DNA of 64,000 nt from Brachionus rotundiformis (Eukaryota > Rotifera > Eurotatoria > Ploima > Brachionidae): the NCBI GenBank assembly GCA_016802295.1, contig JAESIW010000064.1, positions 372,001 through 436,000 of the forward strand. The letters are read 5' to 3'. The position numbers were made by a program, and so were the translations under genes. Numbering within the stretch: the first letter of the stretch is position 1; every line of letters starts with the position of its first letter. The notes under the pieces are model-generated. The model saw only the letters and a program-made list of their open reading frames with translations. It had not been told where the DNA came from and ran no database searches. Positions 34,557-47,525 of this stretch are shown here, piece by piece.

Positions 34557-35360
34557 TTTCGAACTGAGCTTTTTGTCAGCAAAAATACGTATTTATATTA
34601 GATATACTTGTTCAAATTATCAATACATTTAGAATCATTTTACATTTTAAATGAATTGAATTTAATCGTTTTATTTTAAAAATTGAAATTTTAATTTATT
34701 TGCTCTTATTTTCAAAAAGTTGTATCTAAGGAAATGTTTCAAAATGTCAAACATTTTGTCTTATTGACCTTGATTTCAAATTAATTTAATACTGGTTGTA
34801 AAATTAAAAGAGTTATTTTTTACTCAGTATCAAGTACCAAAAAATTATGATTTTGAATCTTATTACTAAATAATGTGGACTTAGATTTAACAATATTTTA
34901 TTAAGAAATTAAAGTTATGTACATCTTTTTTTCAATCTTGATTACCATATTAGATTTAGATTGTAGTTAATCATTCAATGAAAATATATTTTAAAAAATG
35001 CATAAACTTACATTCAAAACTAATTCAAATTTCTCATGATCAAATAGCCAGGTAACATTATTGTCATTAAAATAAAAAAAATGTCAAGAAAATTAGGGTG
35101 TATTACTAATGATAAAAAATGTTTCTCTCAATTTCTTAAGATTAATAAAAATCATATTATTTAAATAAAAGAAAATGCATATTTAAGTGGCTATTTTAAT
35201 AATCTTTTCAAAATTAAGATGTTTTTATGAAGTTATCAGGGTGTTAAAGCGAGTTTTGTATAGCTAAATTTTTTAAAATGAAAATTTACTGGAATGACAA
35301 CATTTTTATTTTAAAAACAAAAAGTGAAAACTTTAAGATTTTTAATATTTTTTCCAGTTT
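34557..35360. other. AT-rich spacer
   Basis: Upstream of the disordered-protein gene. Nothing recognised. Confidence 0.45.
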
Positions 35361-35362
35361 AA

Positions 35363-35815
35363 ATTATTGGTTGTAAGTTTTCTGGACTGATGTTTTTTCT
35401 TCGTTCACATTAACTTTTTTTACAAAATATTTTCCCTTTCTTGTGAAAGTCAATATTTCATCGACTTTCTTTTCGTATTCTAAAATAAAAGAATCAGAAA
35501 AAGAAACTGCCGAAGCATTTTCCCATTAGATAACTTAATAAAAATTTAAATTATTGGATCAAAATATCAAAAAAAAAGTAAATTACTCAGTAAATTGATC
35601 ATCATTTACATCTTTCTAACGCAATTTTAACATCATTTTGCATTCTCCATCCCATTTCCTACGATTTCTGATACCTTATTAAAATATTGATAAATATAAT
35701 AAATTGATTCGAAATATAAAAAATTTACCTCGTATGCTGCATTTTCTATTACTTAATCTGTTTTATTAGTCAACTGCTCGGCAAAATTGCTTAGTGAAGA
35801 AATACAACTTTTCTA
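35363..35815 (-). pseudogene. decayed coiled-coil coding sequence of unknown family
   Basis: On the minus strand a broken but protein-like reading runs from about 35812: SCISSLSNFAEQLTNKTD, then a stop, VIENAAYE, a splice-like junction (GAG then GTAAAT), VSEIVGNGMENAK, a frameshift, NDVKIALERC, and finally ENASAVSFSDSFILEYEKKV then DEILTFTRKGKYFVKKVNV ending at a stop near 35363. At least one stop and one frameshift interrupt it, so it is probably a relic of a duplicated gene rather than an active one. Family not recognised. Confidence 0.4.
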
Positions 35816-35822
35816 CGAAGGG

Positions 35823-36035
35823 CTAGTGGCTTATATTACCCGACAGATCGCCAGTTTTTAGCCAGTTGTAATGAAATTTTTTTATCCAATTACTTAAGTT
35901 TTTCCAAAGATCAACACTTCAAAATGCTGGAGCTAAAAACAATTGTAGGCCGAAGCATTGGAAACATGGCAATATACAGCTTCCCTTTAAAGAGTTAGGG
36001 GCTTATATTACCCGACAGTTCGCCAGTTTTAATAC
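35823..36035. repeat. direct repeat pair of about 38 bp
   Basis: 35823-35860 and 35994-36032 share GGCTTATATTACCCGACAG and then TCGCCAGTTTT with a couple of changes. Spacing about 170 bp. Possibly ends of an unidentified small element; the DNA between them shows nothing else. Confidence 0.6.
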
Positions 36036-36316
36036 AGTTAAAACAAGACCAAGCCGTAATTTGGCATCTTCGATTATCTGCTCGAATTTGTTGTTGTAGC
36101 CGGCACCACTGACCGTTTATTCGCTCGACTCGATTTGAATTGTTCGATACATAGTTGCAGATTTTGTAAACCAGTGATTCCGACCGATAAATTGCCTCAA
36201 TTTCAGATACTCTATCATCAATATCACTAATATTAAGAATCAATTATTTAACATTTTGACTACAGGAGTTTTATTTGCAATGAAATAAAAAAATAAACGT
36301 TCTTGTATGAGCATTC

Positions 36317-36666
36317 TTTTTTTGAACGGTGTAAACGCCATTAATTTTACTAAATTTTTTAAAATTTAGAAATAAGACCATTCAAAAATTAAATTTTAGT
36401 TTCCTTTTTTTACATTTACTAATCTTAATATTTTATATGTATTTTTTACATTTTTCTTCACTTAGATTTCTTTTAAAGCTTTTTATTGCTCTTGCTAGTT
36501 CTTGTTCACTTTTACATTGTTTTTTTCTTATATAGTCCTTCAGTTCATGCCAAAGCAGTTCCATTGGATTAAAATCTGGAGAATGTGGTGAAGTTCTTAC
36601 CTTTTAAAAAGTTCAACTATGAATTTTTATAATTTTAAATCGTTCAATACACCGTTTGAACAAATT
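36317..36666 (-). mobile_element. internally deleted Tc1-like element with inverted ends
   Basis: Left end TTGAACGGTGTAAAC (36322-36336) and right end, reverse-complemented, TTCAAACGGTGTATTG (36643-36658) form imperfect terminal inverted repeats. Between them the minus strand from 36600 to 36433 is an intact 55-codon tail of a DDE_3-type transposase (SPDFNPMELLWHELKDYIRK), ending in a proper stop. Everything upstream of this catalytic tail is missing. A non-autonomous, about 350-bp deletion derivative. Confidence 0.75.
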
Positions 36667-36699
36667 TAATTCTTAACAACAATAACATCTTTATTTTTA

Positions 36700-37170
36700 C
36701 CTTTTTTGTCCTTTACTTTTGGTTGTGATACTTCTTGTGATGTTGATGGTTGTACTGATAAAGCAAATGTATCAATTTCAGATAAATGGAGTGTTTCACT
36801 TCTCATCTAAGCAGGCTATCTTTGGACGTCCCCTTTTACGGTTGCCTTCAATTTCCAAAACAACTTCGGGGAAATCACAAATCACAATTAAATTAAAAGC
36901 ATCTGTAATGATGTGTTTGCAGATGTGGTTTTTTGCCAAAACAATTACAACCATTATTTTTACATTCTTGCCTTTTGATTGAAATCACAAGAAGACTTGT
37001 AATGTTTTTGATAAAAGAATCAAAATCATTCTGATTAAGATACAATGAATTAAGATATTCTTTGCAGTTTTACTTTGATATTGCTTGACTATCATTTGAA
37101 GCACAGAAAAGTTCACAGTTGTCTATTATTAGCTTAATCATTTTTAGATCTTTCTTCTTTCTTTTTCTAT
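36700..37170 (-). pseudogene. decayed coding sequence with an AT-hook-like motif
   Basis: Minus-strand fragments in alternating frames look protein-like: MIKLIIDNCELFCASNDSQ (near 37145), YLNSLYLNQNDFDSFIKNIT, a Cys-rich ECKNNGCNCFGKK (near 36960), GNRKRGRPKI (AT-hook-like, near 36835), and STSQEVSQPKVKDKKGKN (near 36730). Stops and frame changes separate them. Could be part of a transposon or of a duplicated DNA-binding gene; not identifiable by eye. Confidence 0.3.
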
Positions 37171-37199
37171 TCATTTATTTAGGTACTACATAAAGTTAC

Positions 37200-38943
37200 T
37201 TTGAAATTAATATTTGATACTAGTTTAAATAGTTGTAGCTAATTAGTCACTAAAAATTAGTATTAGGTATTATTAAACTATTTTTGGTACTATTTAAACA
37301 ACTTGTTTACCTAATTGAATTAGGTACTAATTTTTTTGGTTTTTAATTAAATTTTATTTGGTACTACATAGAATATAATTAGGTACTGAGTAAAATATAA
37401 GCCAAATTAAAATTTGTAACACTTTTTAAAACTAAGATATGATTTTTAATGAAATATTTTTATGATATAAAATGTGATAACTTCAATTGAGACCAAGAAA
37501 CTTAAGTCAAAGTATTAAAAGGCTTAAATATTTTTGGAATGACAATTATTTAATCTAATTTTTAAGACAAAAAAAACTATTCATACGAGTTTATTTAAAT
37601 TTTTATTTGAATATTTCTTAGAACTAGTCAAAAAGGATAATTTAATTGAAAAATAAATAGAATAATAAAGGAAAATATTTGTCAAAAATCTTTAAAAAAA
37701 AGTTTTGTCCAAATTATTCTTATTATTTTATATAAAATATTTTTTTATGTTCAAATCAATGAATTAAAATTATTTATTTGTTTTATGATTTCTATTTTAT
37801 ATTAAAGGACAAAAATTTGAATAAAATTACTCAACTTGTTCATATTTTTCACTAAATAATATAAAATAAATTCTCCAATTATTGAGATTAAACATTAAAA
37901 AATTAATCAAAACTTTTTTAAATTATAATAATGCTTTTTATAAATATTGAATAATAAGATGGTAAATTTAAATATTTAAGTAATTAAGATATCTTTAATT
38001 ATTTTAATTTTTTATTAAAAGTTTTTTAATTTCTTATTTAAAATAAAAAATTTCGATTTAAGTGCTTAATATCAATTAAATTTAAAAGAAAAGTAATTAT
38101 AATAAATTTCCCAAAATTAATCAAAACATATGATTGAATCAAAAGCTTTTTTTTACCTGTTTTTAAGAATAACTTTCATAATATAATAATTTCATTCAAA
38201 TTTAATCATCAAATGGATTGTTGCTAATTTTTGGTACAATAAAGTTAAGTATTTTAAATTTTATCGCTTTTTATCATAATTCGTATTTTAAATTTATAGA
38301 ATAAAAATAAACACTACTCTATGCCAAAACAAATTTATGTTTCTTTTTAGCTTTTGCGTGTACAAATTAAGAGTAAGCTATAGTAAAAAAAACTAATAAG
38401 AATCATAGATTTTCATAGCGTCATGTGTGTAACTTTTGAGGCTGTTAATATAGGTCGCTGAATTGCTGAGTAATCCTGAAATTTGGCCATTAATTTCCCA
38501 ACTGGATTTTTTGTTCTTCCATTTGATGATTTGAAAAGCAAAATAAAATTTAATCTGAATAACCTCGAATTAAGTTTTATTGTTAAGTTATTTAATAAAT
38601 AAATTAGTGAATCTATTGCAATATTGCAACTTGGTATTAGATATTTATGGTACAAACAGCGAAAAATTTCAAATTTTTTTAAAAAAACTAAGCATTTAAT
38701 GTGAATTTTTCGGGCCTTGTTAACTTTTTTTTTAATAAATATATTATATTTAAAAACACATGGTTTTCGACTCCTCTTATTTGTATCAAACAACACGCTT
38801 ATCTAAACATAAACTTTGTTTTTTTTTAAGGCTAAGTGTGCGGTTGAGTTACGGTTCGACTGAAATTAATTAACTTGAGTGTATTATTAATGTAAAATAA
38901 TATTTTTTATGGTTTAGAGAATTATTTTTTTGTTAGTTGAACT
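37200..38943. other. AT-rich spacer upstream of CLU
   Basis: Mostly low complexity. An open stretch on the minus strand (38413-38796) and an overlapping frame both give weakly protein-like tails (NPVGKLMAKFQDYSAIQRPI in one, SATYINSLKSYTHDAMKIY in the other), so a small unrecognised gene with a last exon near 38400-38560 is possible but unsupported. Confidence 0.35.
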
Positions 38944-41900
38944 ATGGCCGATGTAGAAAAATCTATCGAGCAAAATTTGGACCCTCAAAGTGATGCAAAC
39001 AATAACATGGCTAAAGTAGAAAATGGAAACAGTGAAACAAATGGCCAAGTAGAAAGCTCCAAAGACGAAAATGAGCTTATTTTAATCCAGGACAGTGCAT
39101 TTTCGGTCAAAATAAGCGTTCCGGGTCTAGAGCCTTTTGATCTACAAGTAACATCTATGGAACTTGTTCAAGAGATCCATCAAATGCTAATGGACAAAGA
39201 AGAAACCTGTCATAGAACCTGTTTTAGCTTGCAATTGGATGGTCAAGTGTTGGACAACTTTACTGAGCTCAAGTCTATTGATGGCTTAAAAGATGGCTCT
39301 GTTATTAAAGTAGTCGAAGGTGAGATTAATATACATTAATTTTTCTGATTAAACTTTTTCCCAATTTAGAGCCTTATACTGTCAGAGAAGTGAGACTTCA
39401 TGTCCGTCACATCAACGATCTTATCCACTCAATTGATCCTATAGACAACTTCAATGCAGTTAATTGCAATTCATTGACTTATTTAAATGATATAACTAAT
39501 GGGGACATTACTGGTACATTAAAGATAAACAATCTATTTGATATTTTATTAATCTTTTTTTAATTTTAGATAAAAAAAATTTGAAAAATGATTTGAACGA
39601 TTATCAACCACAAGAATTTGTTCTTCCAAACTCAAAAGAAACACCCATTTGTCCGATTCATTTGAACGGAGTAAAAACCCGTCCACCCAGTTGCTTGAAA
39701 CAATTGGCTTTCAGTGGTTGGAATCCACCACCAGGCAAGCGCAAAATGAAAGGTGATCTCATGTATTTGCACGTGATTACCAATGAAGACAAACGGTACC
39801 ATTTGACTGCGTCTACGCGAGGTTTCTATGTTAACCTTAGCACAGATGACACATTTAACCCAAAGCAGGACAATTCGCACAAAATACACCATTCTTTGGT
39901 TGATTTGTTGAATAGTTTAAGTGCTTCATTTAAAAAAAATTTTAGTAATGTGCAAAAAAAAAGGACCCAAAAACATCCATTTGAACGTATTGGCACACCT
40001 TTCCAAGTGTTCAGTTGGCTTTCACCTGATTTCGAGCATTATGTTGATTGGTTCAGAGCTGAGGACTCAAATGCATCTAAGCTTGGTCATGAAGATCACA
40101 TACCAGGACACTCGCGCGACTGGAACGAGGAGATACAAGCCACCCGCGAATTGCCAAAGAAAACTCTGCCCGAAAGATTGGTCAGAGAGAGAGCAATGTT
40201 TAAAGTACATAGTGATTTTGTGAACGCAGCCACTCGTGGCGCGATCGCTGTTGTAGAGAGCAACATTATGGCCATAAATCCTGGCGAAGACTCCAAGATT
40301 CAAATGTTCATTTGGAATAACATGTTTTTCAGCTTGGGATTTGATGTCAAAGATCATTATAAAGACTTTGGTGGAGACTATGCTGCTTATGTGGCTCCAG
40401 TCAGTGATCTCCAAGGCGTTAAAGCGCTCAATCTGCTCGACATCGATGGATTGTATACTCTTGGCACTGTCATAGTTGACTATAAGGGCTTCAGGGTGAC
40501 TGCCCAATCAATAATTCCAGGAATTTTGGACAAGGACCAAGAGCAATCAGTGGTCCATGGTTCTACTGATTTTGGCAAGACATGTGTCACTCATCCGAAA
40601 TACAATGAACTCTTGGAAAAAGTGGCCACTCATTTACGAATGAGACCGCATAAAATTAAAATAGAAAATCAGGAAGAAATTGTTCTGTATTCATCGATTG
40701 AATGCAAAGGTATCATTGGAAATGATAGCCGTCATTATGTGCTAGATTTGCTCAGAATGTTTCCAAGTGATCTTAACTTTTTGCCAAATGAAGACAATCA
40801 AGAGGCTGGTGATAAGTCTTTTCCAAGAAATTTTAGACATAAATTGTGTTCTTTGAGACAAGAATTGGTCGAGTCTTTTATAGACTCCAAGTATGTGCAT
40901 TTTGTCAAGCATGCTGCCATTCAAATCCAAGAAATGAACAAAGCCAAGAAAGCCGAAGAAACCGAGGCCAAAAAAGAAAATGAAACAGACACTAGTGAAA
41001 TTGAAAATGCCAAGCAACTGGTCAAAGACTTGACCAATAACAATATTCAAGAGAATAGCACCAAAATAATAGAAGATGCTTGTAAGCATGTGAACTCGTG
41101 GAAATCTACTGAATTTGACATTCGCTTCAATCCAAATTTGTACCAACCGGTAGTTAAATTGGCCGATGACGAAGATTTGATCAAATCAGACAAAAAAATG
41201 CTCAATGAGGCGTGTGAATTTTTGGTCAATGTACAAATACCTCTTTTGATAAAGGAATTTTTGGAACATGGTATATTTTTAATCGACGGTGCTACCCTAT
41301 CAGACACCTTGCATTCAAGAGGCATCAATATTCGCTACTTGGGCTATTTACTCGATCAAGTTAAAAAATACGAAACACTGTCTTATATTTATACAATTGG
41401 CATAAACGAATTGGTTAATCGATGTGCCAAACGAGTTTTTAGACAATTTGTACAGTCGGTTCCGGCTCTTAATTTGTCCGCCTCTGTTGCCCACTTTCTG
41501 AATTGTTATTTGAGCAGTTGTGTAAAAAGTAGCTCATTTGGTCAAGTGGAAACTGCTGAGAATAAAGTGAATAAAAAACGAAAGAAAAATCAAAACAAAA
41601 AACGCAGCCTTCAAGAAGTCAACAACGACTGGGCCAACTTGACTCAGCGATCACTTTGGTCACAAATAAGCGAAGAAGCCATGGCCCAATATAAATTTGA
41701 TATTAAATTAGATGTGAATGATGAACAAGCTTTTGCCAATTTAAATCTTAGAAAATTGAGTCTTCTTCGTTCGTTTTGCCAATCGAATGGAGTTCAAATT
41801 TTACTCAGAGAATATAATTTTGAAAATAAACATAAGGAAACATTTGTGGATGATGATATTTTAAATATGTATCCAGTGGTTAAACATGTGCCAACAAAAG

Positions 41901-43144
41901 CCACCGATGCTTATAACTTTTTTACAAATGGTCAAGCAAAAATTCAGCAAGGATACTTCAAAGAAGGTAATTTTTTATCCAGAATTATTTGACCAAAGAT
42001 AAAATTTAGATAATTGAATATATTTCTCTTAGATCCTTAGAAAATAATTTCTTAATGTTTTTAATTATTTATTAAAAAAATTAATATTTATCTTTTTTCT
42101 TTTAACTTAGAAAATGAATTTATTTTTTGAATTGACATCAAGGAAAACTCCTTTTATTTTTAAAATTTTATTTAAAATCCATAAAAATAAAAACGATTCT
42201 TTGCCACATGATATTTCCTAAAAATTTAATAATTTACTAAACTTTTAAATTAAGGTTTTGACCTTATATCCGAATCATACAATTTGTTGACCAATGTTTA
42301 TGGCGCATTGCATCCAGAAATTTGCATGTGCCTGAGACTCTTATCAAGACTTAACTATATTCTGGGAGATTATCAGGAAGCTTTGTCCACTCAACATAAA
42401 GCTGCTTTAATGTGTGAAAGATTGTATGGAGTTGACAACGCTCAGGCAATAACCGAGTACTCTCATTTGGCCTTGTATTGCTTTGCCAATGGCCAAATTA
42501 GTAATTCAATCAAATTGTTGTACAGAGCAAGATATTTATTGTTAATAAATTATGGTGAAGATCATCCTGAAATGAGTTTGATAGATTCTAATTTAGGGTT
42601 AATTCTCCAAGCTGCCGGAGAGTACGATTCTGCTTTGAAATTTTTGGAAAAAGCCTTGGAATGCAGTAAAAAATATTTTGGAGCAAAAAGCATGAAAACA
42701 GCGCTTTCGTTCCATTTATTGGCACGTTTACAGTCATGCCGCGGAGATTTCCGAACTGCATTAATGAATGAACGAGAAACTTATCAAATATATAAAGGTC
42801 TATTGGGCGAAGAGCATGATCGTACCAAAGAGAGCGCCCAAGTGTTAAAACATTTGACTGAACAAGCTGTTTTATTGCAAAAGAAATTGAATGAGATGCA
42901 CAAAGGTGAAAAAGTATCTTTTCCTCCGATTCAAATACAGCAGCCTAGTCTTCAAACAGTTTTAGCTATGCTAAATATTATTAATGGTATAATATTTTTG
43001 CCAACTCACGATGAAGAAATGGAAAAAATAAAAGAAGAGCTAAATAGACTTCAGCAAAAGCAATTGGGAAATGGCATCCCTGATGCAGATAAAAAAACAG
43101 CTACTTCTGCCTCAGTAAATGCACAGGACGATGATCTTCAATAG
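38944..43144 (+). CDS. CLUH: clustered mitochondria protein CLU/CLUH
   Basis: Four exons (38944-39319, 39370-39513, 39570-41966, 42255-43144) encode 1268 residues, near the 1309 of human CLUH. CLU binds mRNAs for nuclear-encoded mitochondrial proteins and is needed for normal mitochondrial distribution. Domain order matches the family: disordered N-terminus, ubiquitin-like CLU_N segment (about 55-125, SVKISVPGLEPFDLQVTSME), then HVRHINDLIHSIDP, the LAFSGWNPPPGKRKMKGDLM motif, the CLU domain (RDWNEEIQATRELPKKTLPE), the central region, and C-terminal TPRs in exon 4 (LLSRLNYILGDYQEALSTQH, NLGLILQAAGEYDSALKFLE). A Lys-rich insert (about 820-835) matches the variable linker of other CLU proteins. 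Confidence 0.96.
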
Positions 43145-43857
43145 TTTTTTTAAATAAAAAAAAAACAAATAAAATTATTTTATCATTTATTTAATTTTTT
43201 CGTCCAAGATATTTTATAGGAAAATAATTGTTGTTTGAAAATTTTAGTTATTTTCAGTGATTATTGAATTTTGTTATCAAAATTTATCCTCTTAGTTATT
43301 GAAATTTTTAAAAATTGATAGAATAAAGAAATCTGTTTAAAAAATGATCGATTTTTAATCCCTTTTTTTAAAAAAAATTTTGGAGTCTTGTTCAGTAAAA
43401 AAGTTGCAGATTTTAATTTTTTGGTTTTTGTATTCGTAAATTATTAAATGATTCAAGCCATTATATAATCAATACTGATCTGTTAATTTTAATTTCCCAA
43501 AAATGAGTAAAGGAATGACCAGATAAGAGTAAAGAGTAAACTTTTTATGTTACATAAGAAATAAAATGAAAGATAGGACAAAAAATAAGGTAGGATCGAT
43601 CTTGATTTCCCAAAGCTAACAGATAATTTTTAAGATGAAAAAAAAATTATTTTTATAAAATTTATTTTAATTTAAGTATAAAAATTTCAATTTTAACAAA
43701 AAATAAAAATAATTGATCGTTATTTGATTTTTATAAATAATTTTTTAACAAAAGATAAAAAAAAACTGAGTTTAATTAGCTAAATAGTATTAAATTTAAA
43801 AAAAACATTCCAAGAGCACCGGTTCTATATAAGCAATTAATTAATCGTATGCCAAAA
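43145..43857. other. AT-rich spacer between convergent CLU and Vav
   Basis: 3' flanks only. Nothing recognised. Confidence 0.5.
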
Positions 43858-46800
43858 TTAAGACTCTATTAAGTCTTTATTTTCGCTCAAATACGATCCA
43901 GGCACGTATCCAATTAGACCATCTGAATTATACACCCTTAACCAACCATTAATCTCTTTACTAAGTATAAAATACTTTTTGCCAACTTTTAACTCAATTT
44001 GCTCGCCTATGTTCTCCTTATTTGGCGGATTGTAGTCATGCTTGGCAATAGCAACACTAATGTAAGGAGGAAGTGCTTTTTTGAAAGGTATTCCCAAAGT
44101 TGAATCCAATTGAGGAAAATTATCTTTGAGCAAATGCGCACTAAAATACTTTACCAGCGACACTATTGAGTTAAAGTTATGTTGTTGATCAATAGAGTAC
44201 ACATGGGTAAAATTTTCATCCTCAGTCGAGTCATTTATAATTATTGGATAAGCCAAAGAGGAACTACTCAACTCAGTTATATTTATTTTAATATGATCAA
44301 CAATACCTTTATGCTTGATAGAAATGGCATATCCACCGTCATTCCTACATCTGACCATGAAAATAGTTTCCGATAGATCATTTGGAATCCGACTTAAAAT
44401 AGCATCAGCCATAAATCTGTCAACTGGTGAAAACCAAAGATACTCTTCCAAGTTTAAATTACGACTCAAGTGTCCAGATGACAAGCTGTGGCTCAAGCTG
44501 TGATTTTGCATTACTCTGACATGACGTCGCGGAAAATATCCCTCCTTATTCTTGGAAACAACGATGCCTTTCCACCAGTCATCATCGTCATCATCTGTCA
44601 CTTGGATTATGTCTCCTTGGTTGAAACTAACTGCGGTTGCTTCTGGAGGTGCCGGTCGACCGTCATAGTTGTATATAGCTTGGGCTAATAGGGTCTGATT
44701 ATAGTTCGACTTAGCTGAACTGGTCGACAAAGAACGAGTTATTGTAACTGTATTAGGCCTATTTGGCAACAATGGTGCCGGAATTGGTAATGAGTTAAAG
44801 GAGCTACAAGTCGATGTTATTTTTGTCAAGCATTCTTTGTGAGCTATTGATGAACAAAATGAGCATTTATAGCCCTGGTAAAATAAACCAAGCAAATATT
44901 TATTACATACAAAACACTGTACTAATTCTCGGTCAAAATTGGTCAATTCAAAAAAATGCTTAAATGCTCGTTGACCATCGGGTCTCATTTTTTCCTTAGC
45001 TTTTAACAAGCACTCTTTCCATTCTTTTTTGTGCTCCTTATTTTTAAAAATGATCAAATAAATTTTTGTATGATCATGGTTAATTAAGTGAAGTGAGTGA
45101 GCATTTGAGCTTGAATTTAAATTGAGAGAACTAGTTGACAAATTTGCAGTTGAGTTTAAATTGGAACTATTGAAAAGATTGGATATAAGTCCGTGTGGAA
45201 GATTACTGGATGACTGAGACGCCAAATTGGATTGGTAATGATCCTCGATTGAAAAGTCATTTATTAAAAGGGTTTCTTTATAGTTATAATAATTTCCTTT
45301 TAATTTACACACAATTAGCGCTTTTTCAAATAAGAAAAATGTTCTTGTTCGCGCATACCTTTCGCCAGAATCTATTGACTTTATTCGAAATTTGTCGTCT
45401 TTAATGTAGTGACCAAAGTCCTTGAGAAGGTTTAAATTGAAGCTGGATGAGTAAAATGACGAACGACTACCGTCATTAGAATTGTTTATCAATAAAAATT
45501 TAATTAAAAATTCTATTTTGCTTAAATTTTCTTTGTCTCGTTGACATTCATTAAGATAATTGCCCAGTTCACACATCGAGTCCTTGGTTATCTTAATGGC
45601 ATCTTTTGCAGTATGATCAACATCAGTTTGCTTAAGTAATTCGCTAAATAAAAGATGGTATTTTAAGACTCGTTGGTATGGTAATCCCATCAAATCGGTT
45701 AATTTATATTTACCAAATTTGCTCTTTGCCGAACATTCTTCTAATTTTGCTCTCAGTTGACGGATATAGAGTTCTTTTGACTGCTCGGAGGAATGATTAC
45801 TTAGTGAGACTTGCATTAATGAGTCAACTCGAGCCCTGGCTCGATCAATGCTTGAAAAGTACTCGGCATATTCTTTCATTAGGCCAACTTTGAATAATTC
45901 AAATACATTACATATTCTAAGAGTTCTTCCATGTCCACCTTTTTGTATGTCAAAATTAAAAAATATTTTTATGGATATTTTATTAACTCTAACTTTGAAA
46001 TAGCTTAATCTAATTAAATACTTAAATGTATTATTGTGTTATTTATTAATAATTTTGTCAATGAATGATTTAATTTCTTACTAAAAAGAAAACATATAAT
46101 CTTTTTTTAAATATTTTCAACTTAAAATTTTACTCTACAATGTTTTGATATGTATTATTTTTTTTTTTATTATTTTTAAAAAATTTGAATGTAAAATAAA
46201 CTTTTTATGAATAAATAACGAGTCAATATGGACAGTCTATCAAAATTCTCACTAATTAACCGGCTATTTTTATTAGAAATTAAAATTTTTAGCATTTAAT
46301 TGTTTAATTTTTTTCTATCAATTACTTGCTAAATTTTTGTTTTTAAATAATTCATTCTATTATTAAAGTTAAATTAGCAGTATTTGAATTTTGGAATTTA
46401 ACTCTTGTTTATCCAAAGCCTTTTTCCATTAAATTTGATTTTCAGAAATTTTTTTATAAAAATCAATTGTTGACTTTAAATTAATGAACTAATTTTTTTG
46501 GTTCTTTAAAATTGTTTTAAAATTAAAATTAATGTTTTTATTTCTTATATTGTTTCTCTTGAATCATTTTTGACAAAACTATTACCTAACAAATATAATT
46601 CAAGAACTTAACTTTAAAAATAAAAAATTTTCCCAAAATAATATTTACCTTTACATGCATTATATAGATCATTATACAAATTAGTGTGTAATTCAATAAG
46701 ACCACTCATATTGGTAAAAATAATATTCTTATCTTGTTCATTTAGGACATTTCCAAGAGGAATTAGAAAATCATTCATCAAAATATTTAAACCATCTAAA

Positions 46801-47525
46801 AAATTTTTTTCCGTATTTAAAATTTCCTTCATAACAAAATCTCTTTTTAATGGTTGATGAACAAGATTGTTGTTCGGCGTTGAAACTATGGTTTGGTAAA
46901 CATGGTTATCAGTCTTTTCCTGCTGATCGGACAAACCATTGAATAAAAATGATTCATCAGTGTAATAAGATTCGGGTGCTTCGACCTCAGCAGGTACAAT
47001 ATTATAGTAGATATCATCATTGACTAATTGATTCATTTCATTTGTAGATAGACGCCTGGAGGATGAATCATTTTTTATTGTCCCATCTGAAGAGTTGATA
47101 TCGAACCCGTTTTTGTTGGTCGACTTTATAGTTAAATCATTTTTAGATAAAATACTAAGGGTTCGGATCACACAAGCCAAATCGACCAAATCGTAAAGCA
47201 TGTGCTCATCAAATAAGTCTGAATCGGGCATGTTGAAATAGCGGGTCGATTTGCACGCAGTGAGGAAAAGACGAATATTGGTCAAGCACAACACTTGACT
47301 CATTTGGACTCGTCTGTTTATCAAAGTGGGATCAATGCAACCTGGCACAATTTGGTTAACCAAATTGCACAAAAATTCTCCATCACGCAAAAAACTGGCA
47401 AATTCATTCAATTGTAGTTGTTTGGTCATGAACTTTTGCCTAAGAACAATTGGCAAAGTGTTCAAGCTATTCAGCCATTTGACGCATTCGATCCAATCGT
47501 TGTTCGAATTCGTCTGATTAGACAT
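43858..47525 (-). CDS. VAV: Rho-family guanine nucleotide exchange factor Vav
   Basis: Two exons (46649-47525, 43858-45938; 710-nt intron) encode 985 residues with the complete Vav layout. Calponin-homology domain about 8-127; acidic linker with tyrosines at 173/174, 187/188 and 210 (DIYYNIV, SYYTDE, HVYQTIV), the site of autoinhibition relieved by phosphorylation in the family; Dbl-homology domain about 228-430 (LTDLMGLPYQRVLKYHLLFS); PH about 467-612; C1 zinc finger about 620-670 with its His/Cys ligands; SH3 about 709-769; SH2 about 791-902 with FMVR (Arg822, the phosphotyrosine-binding Arg); second SH3 about 917-977. Vav couples tyrosine-kinase receptors to Rac/Rho activation and actin remodelling. 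The PH domain carries a Ser/Asn/Leu-rich insertion (about 530-575). Confidence 0.96.

Noticed and set aside
38413..38796. 127-codon minus-strand open frame
   Set aside because: Two overlapping frames look equally protein-like, the upstream half is Phe/Ile/Lys/Asn-only, and no start/splice model is convincing.
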